Positions 1-5,245 of a stretch of 6,179 bases of DNA are shown piece after piece. A program made the translations under genes and the position numbers. Source of the DNA: Cyanobacteria bacterium UBA7694 (GTDB lineage Bacteria > Cyanobacteriota > Sericytochromatia > UBA7694); the NCBI GenBank assembly GCA_002482705.1, contig DLGM01000375.1:1-6179 (forward strand), given 5' to 3'. The notes beneath the pieces were generated by a model that was given only the letters and a program-made list of their open reading frames with translations, did not search any database and had not been told where the DNA came from. Positions within the stretch are counted from its first letter, which is position 1. Each line of letters begins with the position of its first letter.

Positions 1-1
1 C

Positions 2-217
2 ATTGATGAGACGGCCAACCAAGCGATTCCGGCCCTAGACATACAGCGTATGGCAACCGAGGGGGACGCCTGTGGCCTGATTGGGGTGCTGGCGCTGATG
101 GATGTGGCGCGCACGGCGGGTTGGCAGGGAACCCAGCTCGATTATCGCAACTCTGGTGATACAGCGGGGCCACGGGATCAGGTGGTGGGTTATGGGGCCT
201 ACCGCTTTGGGGCCTGA
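2..217 (+). CDS. AmmeMemoRadiSam system protein B (MEMO1 family), C-terminal end, partial
   Basis: The first 71 codons seen are the C-terminal end of a gene that begins left of the window; reading phase starts at base 2 and TGA is at 215-217. The fragment shows the family's C-terminal signature: a Cys-Gly step (fragment residue 24, DACGL) matching the conserved active-site or metal-site Cys of MEMO1-like proteins, a helix of the ALMDVARTAGW type, then LDYRNSGD and VVGYGAYRF close to the end. In this family the Cys works with two histidines that lie upstream, outside the window. Protein B is usually encoded with an AMMECR1-like protein A and a radical SAM protein; the biochemical role of the trio is not settled. 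The next gene starts 3 bases downstream, so the two are probably co-transcribed. The family call is confident; the function is not known. Confidence 0.85.
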   Translation: MDETANQAIPALDIQRMATEGDACGLIGVLALMDVARTAGWQGTQLDYRNSGDTAGPRDQVVGYGAYRFGA

Positions 218-220
218 CCC

Positions 221-967
221 ATGCCACTGATTCCCGATGAAGCCAGTAGTTTAAGGCGTTTTGGCAATAGCCCTCATCTCTCTTTTCAGCCAGGCATCGA
301 CTACGGGGTCATGAGCTGGAATATTCTCAAAAGCAAACGGCGCAAATGGGCCCATGATTTTAACCTGCTACACCCGATTTACGACATCCTGTTGCTCCAG
401 GAAGCCTGTGTCAATTTTAGCCAAGAACACATTGACCACTATGATCCGGCTTATAGCTGGATCTTTGGGGAAAGTTTTGCCCAGCAGCAACAGGCCTTTG
501 GGGTCTTGACCGGCACCCGTATTCAGGAAAGCCATGCGTTTAACCGCCATGGCCCGGTACGTGAACCCTTTTTAAATACGCCGAAAAGTACGGCCTTTAG
601 TTATTATCCGATTCAGGGCAGTGCCCGCCAATTACTGATTATTAATTCACACTTCATTAATTTTCGTCCCCTTAAAGCCTTTGAGCAGCAATTGCGGCAA
701 ATTGGCAGTGTGATTGATCGGCATGCGGGCCCGGTTTTGTTTGCCGGTGATTTTAATACCTGGAATCGCTCGCGCCGTGACCTTTTACTGCAAGAAATGA
801 AGAGCCATGGGATTGCACAGGTGCATTTTGCCAATGAGCACCGCCGTCTGCTGTTATTGGACTATGTCTTTACCCGCGATCTGCAGGTGCGAGAAGCCCA
901 TTTATTAACGGATGTGCGCAGTTCCGACCATACGCCTCTGAGCCTGTGGTTTCAGATCAACGAATGA
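221..967 (+). CDS. Endonuclease/exonuclease/phosphatase (EEP) family protein, YafD-like
   Basis: A 248-residue protein with the full set of EEP (DNase I-like) active-site motifs: MSWNIL with N34, LLLQEA with E61, NSHF with H144, AGDFNTW with D177 and N179, LDYVF with D214, and SSDHTPL with D236 and H237. The family uses divalent metal and a His/Asp pair to cleave phosphodiester or phosphomonoester bonds in nucleic acids, lipids or inositols, so the fold does not give the substrate. The segment from NILKSKRRKW to LLLQEA, and the later TPKSTAFSYYPI, resemble the YafD-like branch. There is no signal peptide, so it is likely cytoplasmic. ATG 221 lies 3 bases after the MEMO-family stop with only a weak GGGG (209-212) as ribosome site, suggesting translational coupling. 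The 3' end overlaps the convergent receiver gene by 11 bases. Confidence 0.88.
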   Translation: MPLIPDEASSLRRFGNSPHLSFQPGIDYGVMSWNILKSKRRKWAHDFNLLHPIYDILLLQEACVNFSQEHIDHYDPAYSWIFGESFAQQQQAFGVLTGTRIQESHAFNRHGPVREPFLNTPKSTAFSYYPIQGSARQLLIINSHFINFRPLKAFEQQLRQIGSVIDRHAGPVLFAGDFNTWNRSRRDLLLQEMKSHGIAQVHFANEHRRLLLLDYVFTRDLQVREAHLLTDVRSSDHTPLSLWFQINE

Positions 968-1337
968 GCAACTGAATTTCTTGATTGAGGGCGGTAAATG
1001 AAATCGGTTTGTGGACACAGCTACAGGGTTCAAGGTGCTTGATTTCGCGCAAGAGGTTTTCAATCAGCCAGTGATCACTGGCGGCCGTGGTAAAAATGAT
1101 CGGTGTGAAAATATTGTGATTGCGTAAGGTCTGGGCAAGATCCACGCCTGTTTTGGGGCCATTGAGGTGAATGTCCATTAAGATGACATCTACAGGTGTT
1201 TTAAGGATTTGTACCAGCGCATCCTCGTAATTATCGGATTCCCCAGCAATGGTTTGTTCATGCAGTTCGAGCTTCATGCGCAGTATGGTGGCATTGGCGT
1301 GGTCATCTTCTACAATGTAAAAAGAGCGTGACGACAC
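957..1337 (-). CDS. Stand-alone response regulator receiver domain protein (CheY-like)
   Basis: A 126-residue single receiver (REC) domain with no output domain. Visible motifs are the acidic pocket E10-D11-D12 (IVEDD), the phospho-acceptor D55 in LMDIHL, T84 in FTTAAS at the switch Thr/Ser position, and K110-P111 (HKPIS). All residues needed for phosphoryl transfer are present, so it should be a real phosphorylated receiver. The MDIHLNG..TGVDLAQ run resembles receivers of the LytTR/PdtaR type. The start is GTG at 1335-1337, fixed by AGGAGG (complement of 1345-1350) 7 bases away. A CSC motif (residues 105-107) sits just before the conserved Lys, which is unusual. No histidine kinase is in the window, so partner and output are unknown. 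It converges on, and overlaps, the EEP gene. Confidence 0.9.
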   Translation of the reverse strand: MSSRSFYIVEDDHANATILRMKLELHEQTIAGESDNYEDALVQILKTPVDVILMDIHLNGPKTGVDLAQTLRNHNIFTPIIFTTAASDHWLIENLLREIKHLEPCSCVHKPISFTALNQEIQLLIR

Positions 1338-1383
1338 AAGGGTTCCTCCTGTTGAGAACGGGCAAGGGGCTCTTAATCAGATT

Positions 1384-1389
1384 ATTATA
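1384..1389 (-). promoter_or_regulatory. Candidate -10 box for the receiver gene
   Basis: Read on the - strand this is a perfect TATAAT, about 47 bases upstream of the GTG start, giving a leader of roughly 40 bases. There is no good -35 at 17 bases. A TTGCCG lies on the - strand (complement of 1403-1408), but it fits a slightly shifted -10 (AATAAT, 16-base spacer) better. Because ATTATAAT is nearly symmetrical, it also reads TATAAT on the + strand (1386-1391). The region is AT-rich, so confidence is modest. Confidence 0.4.
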
Positions 1390-1503
1390 ATCCTCGGCGA
1401 TCCGGCAATAGTCTTAAGTGATTTTCCCGATTTGAACTGTAAAAGTTTGGTTTTTAATAGGAGTAGTGTCGCCTATGTTTAAAAAATGAGATAAGATGAA
1501 TAA

Positions 1504-1516
1504 AATTATCATAATT
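1504..1516. repeat. Short palindrome AATTAT-C-ATAATT, possible operator
   Basis: A perfect 6-1-6 inverted repeat lies about 115 bases upstream of the receiver's putative -10 and 120 bases upstream of the lipoprotein -35. Its shape recalls metal or peroxide regulator boxes of the Fur/PerR type, but it matches neither consensus fully. In AT-rich DNA such a dyad can occur by chance. Confidence 0.25.
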
Positions 1517-1583
1517 GGCTGTTGTTAGATACTTTTGGGTTTTTTCCTGTGTTGTAAATGTGTCATGTCTAAATTGCCAGCGT

Positions 1584-1611
1584 ATGGGGGGGAGCCCCCT
1601 CCATGTTTTTT
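1584..1611 (+). terminator. Rho-independent terminator, + strand
   Basis: A 9-bp stem, 1584-1592 paired with 1596-1604, has one G-T wobble (1588:1600) and a 3-base loop (AGC), and is followed after one G by six T (1606-1611). The stem is almost all G-C. There is no A-run on the left side, so it works only on + transcripts. No + gene lies directly upstream, since the receiver is on -. It must end either read-through from the EEP operon, antisense across the receiver, or an undetected small RNA. The lipoprotein promoter lies just downstream. Confidence 0.8.
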
Positions 1612-1636
1612 CTGTGAGTCAGTGTCTTGAGAGGCA

Positions 1637-1670
1637 ATGACAAGGGTTTAGGGCTGTGTTATGCTAAAAT
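1637..1670 (+). promoter_or_regulatory. Sigma70-like promoter of the lipoprotein-TPR operon
   Basis: ATGACA (1637-1642, five of six bases matching TTGACA) and TATGCT (1660-1665) are 17 bases apart. The same site can be read as an extended -10, TGCTAAAAT (1662-1670). Either reading predicts a start near 1672-1677 and a leader of about 30 bases to GTG 1708. This excludes the upstream TTG 1627 as the start of the lipoprotein gene. Confidence 0.6.
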
Positions 1671-1707
1671 CAGTGTTTTGAATAGAATTTTCCCGATAGG
1701 TGTGACT

Positions 1708-2256
1708 GTGCGTAAAGTTATTTCTTCCCTCGTGACGCTCCTGCTGCTGACCGCTTGTGATGGGGGTAAAGTCAGTCAAGTTGTCAATGTGGTTTTACCT
1801 TCTTCTTCTCCCTCTTCGCAACCTGCGGCCCCGCCCACTCCTGCGGCGCAAGTCGCAGCCAATGCCCAGGTGAGTGTCGATGCCCAAATCCGTAAAACTG
1901 TTGAAGACAATATCAATGCGATCAATACTCAGGATCTGACCGCTCTTTTGAATACGATTTACCCCGATTCCCAGTTGCGCCGTGATTTAGAAACCTATGG
2001 CAATCAGGTTTTTATGGGGCAAACGCGTCATCATTTACAAGAACTCAACATCACCAGTAAGTCAGAGGCTTCTGCCAGTGCCAGCCTTAAACGCCGAGTG
2101 ACTGATATCACCGGCACGGTCGATGAAGAAGCCCTGTATATTTTGCGTAAAAGTGGTGACCGTTGGCTGATCGCGGATATCAATATCCAAAAACAGACCC
2201 GCGTGGCTGGCAGTGGTGCGGGCTTTGATGACTTTTCCGACTTCGAGGATTTTTAA
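1708..2256 (+). CDS. Putative lipoprotein with an NTF2-like region
   Basis: From GTG 1708 this is a 182-residue protein. It opens with Arg-Lys, a hydrophobic stretch (VISSLVTLLL) and the lipobox L14-T15-A16-C17, so Cys17 should be lipidated after signal peptidase II cleavage. Asp at the +2 position (D18) is the classic E. coli signal for retention in the inner membrane, which is an inference here. A Ser/Pro/Ala-rich linker (about 31-50) leads to a mixed alpha/beta region (about 58-165) beginning AQIRKTVEDNINAINTQD, resembling NTF2-like or SnoaL-like domains; no catalytic residue can be named. The tail GFDDFSDFEDF is an acidic-aromatic repeat. GTG 1708 is chosen because AGG (1698-1700) sits 7 bases before it and the signal peptide starts there; GTG 1702 is less likely. 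Function unknown. Confidence 0.75.
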   Translation: MRKVISSLVTLLLLTACDGGKVSQVVNVVLPSSSPSSQPAAPPTPAAQVAANAQVSVDAQIRKTVEDNINAINTQDLTALLNTIYPDSQLRRDLETYGNQVFMGQTRHHLQELNITSKSEASASASLKRRVTDITGTVDEEALYILRKSGDRWLIADINIQKQTRVAGSGAGFDDFSDFEDF

Positions 2257-2259
2257 CCC

Positions 2260-2799
2260 TTGAGCACCGGATTTTTGCGCCAAACTCAGCCCCATGATGC
2301 AACCCTGCGCCAGCGCCTTGGAGACGGAATTCCGGCCCTTGAGACCGCCCGTGGCGATTCGCTGCAGGCCTATTTAGCCCTGTTGGGTGAATTGGGGGCT
2401 GTGGCCCGGTCTCTCGAAGAGTGGGACCTGGCCGAACGCTGGCTGAAAGAGGCCGTACAATTGTCGCAGACGCTGGGGGATACGGCCCGTGAAGCCGCCA
2501 ACCTCATTCGTTTGGGGACACTTTATCACTACCGCGAAGATGTCCACCGCGGCATGCTGCTCTTCAGCCAGGCCCTGACGCTCAGTGAACAGCCTGCGGC
2601 AGCCAGCTACCGTGATTTTGCCCTTCAGCATATGGGTAAACTGCTGGTTGAGCAGGGGTTATACCAAGAGGCTTACCAGTGTTTCTCCCAAGCCTTACAG
2701 TTGCGCCAACGCAAAGGGGATGCGGAGCTCATCGCCTCAACCCAAGAAGCGCTCCATGCGCTGGAGAGTTTGCTGAGGGCTGACATCCAGTTTTATTAG
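2260..2799 (+). CDS. Tetratricopeptide repeat (TPR) protein
   Basis: A 179-residue, largely helical protein with about three TPR-like units at roughly 38-72 (LGAVARSLEEWDLAERWLKE), 78-110 (GTLYHYREDVHRGMLLFSQA) and 119-152 (GKLLVEQGLYQEAYQCFSQA). TPRs are protein-binding scaffolds, so a partner is expected but cannot be named. It has no signal peptide and no membrane segment, so it is probably cytoplasmic. The start is TTG 2260, supported by GAGGA (2245-2249) 10 bases upstream, inside the lipoprotein gene; no ATG or GTG lies in frame nearby. It begins one codon after the lipoprotein stop and in the same frame, so the two form an operon and are probably translationally coupled. The TAG stop overlaps the stop of the convergent HIT gene. 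Confidence 0.72.
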   Translation: MSTGFLRQTQPHDATLRQRLGDGIPALETARGDSLQAYLALLGELGAVARSLEEWDLAERWLKEAVQLSQTLGDTAREAANLIRLGTLYHYREDVHRGMLLFSQALTLSEQPAAASYRDFALQHMGKLLVEQGLYQEAYQCFSQALQLRQRKGDAELIASTQEALHALESLLRADIQFY

Positions 2800-3146
2800 C
2801 CCGGCGGCCATTGGAGCGGGCGACCCGCTAAGATATGCAGGTGGATATAGTTCACCGTTTGCCCACCTTCATGGCCGGTATTGATCACCACTCGGTAGCC
2901 ATTTTCGGCCAGACCCAGTTGGTGGGCGACTTGGGATGCGCCTTGGAAGAGTTGACTGACCACTTCAGCCGGGGCGTCAGCCAGATCGCTAAAGCTCACC
3001 AGCTTATGTTTGGGGATGACCAAGACGTGCACCGGTGCTTGGGGGGCCACGTCGTGGAAAGCCAGAATATGCTCGTTTTCATAGACCTTGTTGGCGGGAA
3101 TCTCCCCGGCCAGAATGCGGTCAAAAATAGTGACTTCATCGCTCAT
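2796..3146 (-). CDS. HIT (histidine triad) family nucleotide-binding protein, HINT-like
   Basis: A 116-residue protein of usual HINT length and order: TIFDRILAGEIPANKVYEN (6-24), the HDVAPQAPVHVLVIPK nucleotide-binding strand (31-46), GYRVVINTGHEGGQTV (83-98), the triad region (99-105) and the conserved WPPG end. HINT enzymes hydrolyse nucleoside phosphoramidates and aminoacyl-adenylates in the cytoplasm. The triad, normally H-x-H-x-H, reads Y100-I-H102-L-H104: the first His is replaced by Tyr (codon TAT), while the middle His, the family's nucleophile (H112 in human HINT1), is kept. The enzyme is probably active but may be altered. ATG 3144-3146 is preceded by GGAG 7 bases away on the - strand. 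Its stop overlaps the TPR stop by 4 bases. Confidence 0.92.
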   Translation of the reverse strand: MSDEVTIFDRILAGEIPANKVYENEHILAFHDVAPQAPVHVLVIPKHKLVSFSDLADAPAEVVSQLFQGASQVAHQLGLAENGYRVVINTGHEGGQTVNYIHLHILAGRPLQWPPG

Positions 3147-3176
3147 AAATATGCTCCAAAGGGCGGATTAGGTGAC

Positions 3177-3205
3177 AGCATACCCCGGTTGTGATGTGCT
3201 TGCAA
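3177..3205 (-). promoter_or_regulatory. Sigma70-like promoter of the HIT gene
   Basis: On the - strand TTGCAA (complement of 3200-3205) is followed 17 bases later by TATGCT (complement of 3177-3182). The predicted start near 3170 gives a leader of about 24 bases, ending in the GGAG ribosome site. The -10 has the same TATGCT hexamer as the lipoprotein promoter. Confidence 0.5.
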
Positions 3206-3210
3206 TCAAA

Positions 3211-3240
3211 TTGTCATCAAAAACATTGGCCTGTTATCAA
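3211..3240 (+). promoter_or_regulatory. Sigma70-like promoter of the small RNA candidate
   Basis: TTGTCA (3211-3216, five of six to consensus) lies 18 bases before TATCAA (3235-3240, four of six), which has the extended TG two bases earlier (3232-3233). The predicted start is near 3247, at the first base before the outer stem of the RNA. A second possibility is TATGCT at 3270-3275, which would give a shorter RNA starting near 3282. Confidence 0.45.
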
Positions 3241-3246
3241 AAAAAA

Positions 3247-3364
3247 ATTTGCCCGTTACATGCTTGGTTTATGCTAAGAGCATATCCAAGACAGGCCTTC
3301 GGGCAAAATGGATAGACGGTTATACACGAGCGGGAGTCCCAGGATGCACACCCTGGGATTTTTT
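3247..3364 (+). ncRNA. Candidate structured small RNA, about 118 nt, family not recognised
   Basis: The spacer between the HIT gene and polX carries a promoter, nested inverted repeats and an intrinsic terminator in the right order. An 8-bp perfect outer stem pairs 3248-3255 (TTTGCCCG) with 3300-3307. Inside it, CTTGG (3263-3267) pairs with CCAAG (3286-3290) and TATGCT (3270-3275) with AGCATA (3279-3284) around an AAG loop. A GCC-TTCG-GGC tetraloop hairpin (3295-3304) would compete with the outer stem. About 29 less structured bases (3308-3336) follow, and then the terminator. I recognise no Rfam-type signature. It could be a trans-acting RNA, or a leader controlling polX by termination, although polX seems to have its own -10 after the terminator. 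The structure is visible; transcription is inferred. Confidence 0.5.
3337..3364 (+). terminator. Rho-independent terminator, + strand
   Basis: TCCCAGG (3337-3343) pairs with CCTGGGA (3352-3358) around an 8-base loop and is followed immediately by six T (3359-3364) and then ATTT. A competing small hairpin GGG-AGT-CCC (3332-3340) overlaps its left arm. It is oriented for + transcripts, ending the small RNA candidate and any read-through from the TPR operon, before polX. Confidence 0.8.
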
Positions 3365-3371
3365 ATTTGGC

Positions 3372-3377
3372 TATAAT
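3372..3377 (+). promoter_or_regulatory. Candidate -10 box of polX
   Basis: A perfect TATAAT lies 8 bases after the terminator T-run and 32 bases before the polX ATG. No good -35 is seen at 16-18 bases, where the terminator stem lies. If it is used, transcription starts near 3384 and the leader is about 26 bases including AGGAGA (3397-3402). Confidence 0.4.
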
Positions 3378-3409
3378 AGGCATGAACACAACCCCCAGGA
3401 GAACGCCCT

Positions 3410-5155
3410 ATGGCCACCAAAGCCGACGTCATTGCCCACCTTGAAGAACTGGCCCTCTTACTTGAACTGGATGGGGCCAATGTCTTTCGCATCCGTGCTT
3501 ATCAAAACGCGATGCGTACCCTCGAAGGCTTGACCGAGGATTTTGCCACATTGGTGGAAGGCGGGCAGCTCGAACAGGTCAAAGGCATTGGCAAAGGCCT
3601 CAGCCAGCTGATTCAGGGCTTTTTTAAAGGGGAGCCAGATCCCGAATATGATGCCCTCAAAGCCCGCATTCCCGCCGGGCTCTTCGACATTTTGCAACTG
3701 CCCGGCATTGGCCCCAAAAAAGTCAAAGCCATGTACGAAGATTTGGGCATTGCCTCGCTCGGTGAGCTAGAGTACGCCTGCCATGAAAACCGTTTGGTGA
3801 CCATGAAAGGGTTTGGCGCCAAAACCCAGACCAATATTCTCAAAGGTATTGAGCAGCTCAAAAGCCGCCAGGGCAAGTTTTTATACCCCTTTGCCCGGGA
3901 AAAAGCCGAAGCGGTCTTGGCGGCCCTGCGCTCCGATCCGCGCCTGATTCGCCTGGAGTTGGCCGGGAGCCTGCGTCGCCACAAGGAAATTGTCAAAGAC
4001 ATCGATATTGTTGGCAGTTGTGCCGAGGCGGATCGCGAAGGCCTGATGGCCTCGATTGCCACACTACCGATGGTGACCGAAGTGATTGGCCAGGGGTTGA
4101 CCAAAACCAGCGTTCGTTTGGCCTCCGGTTTAAGCCTGGATGTACGCTTGGTCAGTGATGCGGAGTTTCCCCATGCGCTGCTGCACTTTACCGGCAGCAA
4201 AGAGCACAATACCGCCCTGCGTGGCCGTGCCAAAGAGTTGGGCCTGAAAATCAATGAATACGGGCTGTTTCAGGGCGAGGAAGCGATTTTGTGTGCCGAT
4301 GAGGAAGCGATTTTTGCCCGGCTTGGGCTGGTCTATATTCCCCCGGAGCGCCGTGAAAATATGGGTGAAATCGAGGCTGCGGCCAGTGGCTCTGCGACGG
4401 TGCTGGTGCAAAACCGTGATATCCAGGGGGCTTTACATGCCCACACCACTTGGAGCGACGGGGCCGATACCCTAGAGGCCATGGTGCAGGCCTGTCAGGC
4501 GCGCGGTTACCATTATCTGGGTGTGTCTGAACACAGCCAGTCGGCGGTGTATGCCCATGGCTTGGAAGTGGAGCGGGTGCGCGCCCAACAGCTTGAAATT
4601 GCCGCCCTGCGCGAGAAATACCCTGACTTCTACCTGTTCAGTGGCATTGAGGTCGATATCCTGCCCGATGGCAGCCTCGATTATGACGACGAACTGCTCG
4701 CGAGCTTTGATTTTGTGATTGCCTCGGTGCACAGCCGCTTTAAAATGAGCGAGGAAGAGATGACCGATCGCTTGGTCAAGGCGATTCATCACCCGGCGGT
4801 GACGATGCTTGGCCACCTGACCGGGCGTTTGCTGCTCGCCCGCGAAGGTTACCCGCTCAATATGGCCCGCATCCTCGATGCCTGTGCCGAAACCGGCACG
4901 GCGATTGAGCTCAATGCCCACCCCAGCCGCCTGGATCTGGATTGCCGTTATTGTGGCCCGGCCCGCGACCGGGGCATTAAAATTGCCGTTAACCCAGATG
5001 CCCACAGTGTCGATGGCCTTGACGTCATGCGTTATGGGGTGGGGATTGCGCGCAAAGGAGGCTTAACCCCGGCGGATGTGCTCAATACTTGGTCAGCCCC
5101 TGAGTTGGCCCAATGGTTGGCTCAGCCGAAAACGGCACGACGCCTCGCTAATTAA
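3410..5155 (+). CDS. polX: Family X DNA polymerase / 3'-5' exonuclease PolX with PHP domain
   Basis: A complete 581-residue bacterial PolX of usual length. The N-terminal 8-kDa-like and helix-hairpin-helix part has VKGIGKGL (57-64), LPGIGPKK (97-104) and MKGFGAKT (132-139). The polymerase core has AGSLRR (185-190), the metal-binding D197 and D199 in KDIDIV, a third Asp at D244 (LDVRL), and HFTGSKEHN (259-267) with INEYGLF after it. The C-terminal PHP domain (about 336-575) keeps all nine expected metal ligands: H343, H345, D350, H375, E414, H441, H469, D530 and H532. The family fills short gaps in base excision repair, and the PHP domain gives 3'-5' exonuclease and 3'-phosphoesterase activity. 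Both activities should be intact here. ATG 3410 has AGGAGA (3397-3402) about 7 bases upstream. It appears to be transcribed alone. Confidence 0.97.
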   Translation: MATKADVIAHLEELALLLELDGANVFRIRAYQNAMRTLEGLTEDFATLVEGGQLEQVKGIGKGLSQLIQGFFKGEPDPEYDALKARIPAGLFDILQLPGIGPKKVKAMYEDLGIASLGELEYACHENRLVTMKGFGAKTQTNILKGIEQLKSRQGKFLYPFAREKAEAVLAALRSDPRLIRLELAGSLRRHKEIVKDIDIVGSCAEADREGLMASIATLPMVTEVIGQGLTKTSVRLASGLSLDVRLVSDAEFPHALLHFTGSKEHNTALRGRAKELGLKINEYGLFQGEEAILCADEEAIFARLGLVYIPPERRENMGEIEAAASGSATVLVQNRDIQGALHAHTTWSDGADTLEAMVQACQARGYHYLGVSEHSQSAVYAHGLEVERVRAQQLEIAALREKYPDFYLFSGIEVDILPDGSLDYDDELLASFDFVIASVHSRFKMSEEEMTDRLVKAIHHPAVTMLGHLTGRLLLAREGYPLNMARILDACAETGTAIELNAHPSRLDLDCRYCGPARDRGIKIAVNPDAHSVDGLDVMRYGVGIARKGGLTPADVLNTWSAPELAQWLAQPKTARRLAN

Positions 5156-5205
5156 TTGGCTATCAGCTAGAATAAAAAAAGCAGTTCAGATGTCCGTCTT
5201 TTATT

Positions 5206-5228
5206 TTCAAGCAAATTCAGTGCTTGAA
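5206..5228. promoter_or_regulatory. Inverted repeat in front of the toxin-antitoxin operon, candidate operator
   Basis: TTCAAGCA (5206-5213) and TGCTTGAA (5221-5228) form a perfect 8-bp inverted repeat with a 7-base spacer. It ends 5 bases before the AGGAGGT ribosome site (5234-5240) of the antitoxin gene. VapBC-type complexes commonly bind such dyads to repress their own operon, so an operator is the first reading. The only fair -10 nearby is TAGAAT (5168-5173), which would place the repeat in the transcribed leader. It could then also act as an RNA hairpin beside the ribosome site. No polX terminator is seen in 5156-5245. Confidence 0.5.
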
Positions 5229-5245
5229 CCCATAGGAGGTAAATA

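Larger units (their letters stand above)
1338..1707. other. AT-rich intergenic region with divergent promoters and a terminator
   Basis: This 370-base gap separates the divergently transcribed receiver (-) and lipoprotein (+) genes. I see no convincing coding sequence on either strand; the open frame from TTG 1627 into the lipoprotein lacks a ribosome site and lies upstream of the likely transcription start. The gap holds the receiver's ribosome site, an ATTATAAT box (1384-1391), a 13-base palindrome (1504-1516), a strong + strand terminator (1584-1611) and the lipoprotein promoter (1637-1670). The stretch 1392-1503 shows nothing further that I can support. Confidence 0.7.

Noticed and set aside
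1627..1707. N-terminal extension of the lipoprotein from TTG 1627
   Set aside because: It lies upstream of the predicted transcription start and would bury the signal peptide behind 27 residues; GTG 1708 gives a normal lipoprotein signal.
2835..3194. A 119-codon open frame on the + strand across the HIT gene
   Set aside because: Antisense to a well-conserved HIT protein; the translation has no family features.
3308..3336. ACGG and ACGA words suggesting a mini-ykkC (guanidine-II) riboswitch
   Set aside because: Only the first could sit in a weak stem loop; the second has no stem, so the two-hairpin pattern is absent.
3308..3345. GGA-containing words (ATGGAT, CGGGAG, CAGGAT) as CsrA binding sites
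   Set aside because: They are not displayed in clear hairpin loops; three GGA words in this length are expected by chance.
3308..3376. A 22-residue reading frame (ATG 3308 to TAA 3374-3376) spanning the terminator, as a leader peptide
   Set aside because: No ribosome site before ATG, and it would need transcription through the terminator; no run of a regulatory amino acid codon.
3613..4254. A 213-codon open frame on the - strand inside polX
   Set aside because: It lies wholly within polX, whose family motifs are unambiguous; the product is low-complexity (Ser/Arg/Leu-rich), has no recognisable domain and is explained by polX codon bias.
4472..5005. A 177-codon open frame on the - strand under the PHP domain
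   Set aside because: Mirror of polX codons; no motif and no ribosome site that I can see.
5156..5205. polX terminator or AT-rich hairpin around AATAAAA (5172) and TTTTATT (5199)
   Set aside because: The arms are A-T only with a long loop and no proper GC stem; not a credible intrinsic terminator.
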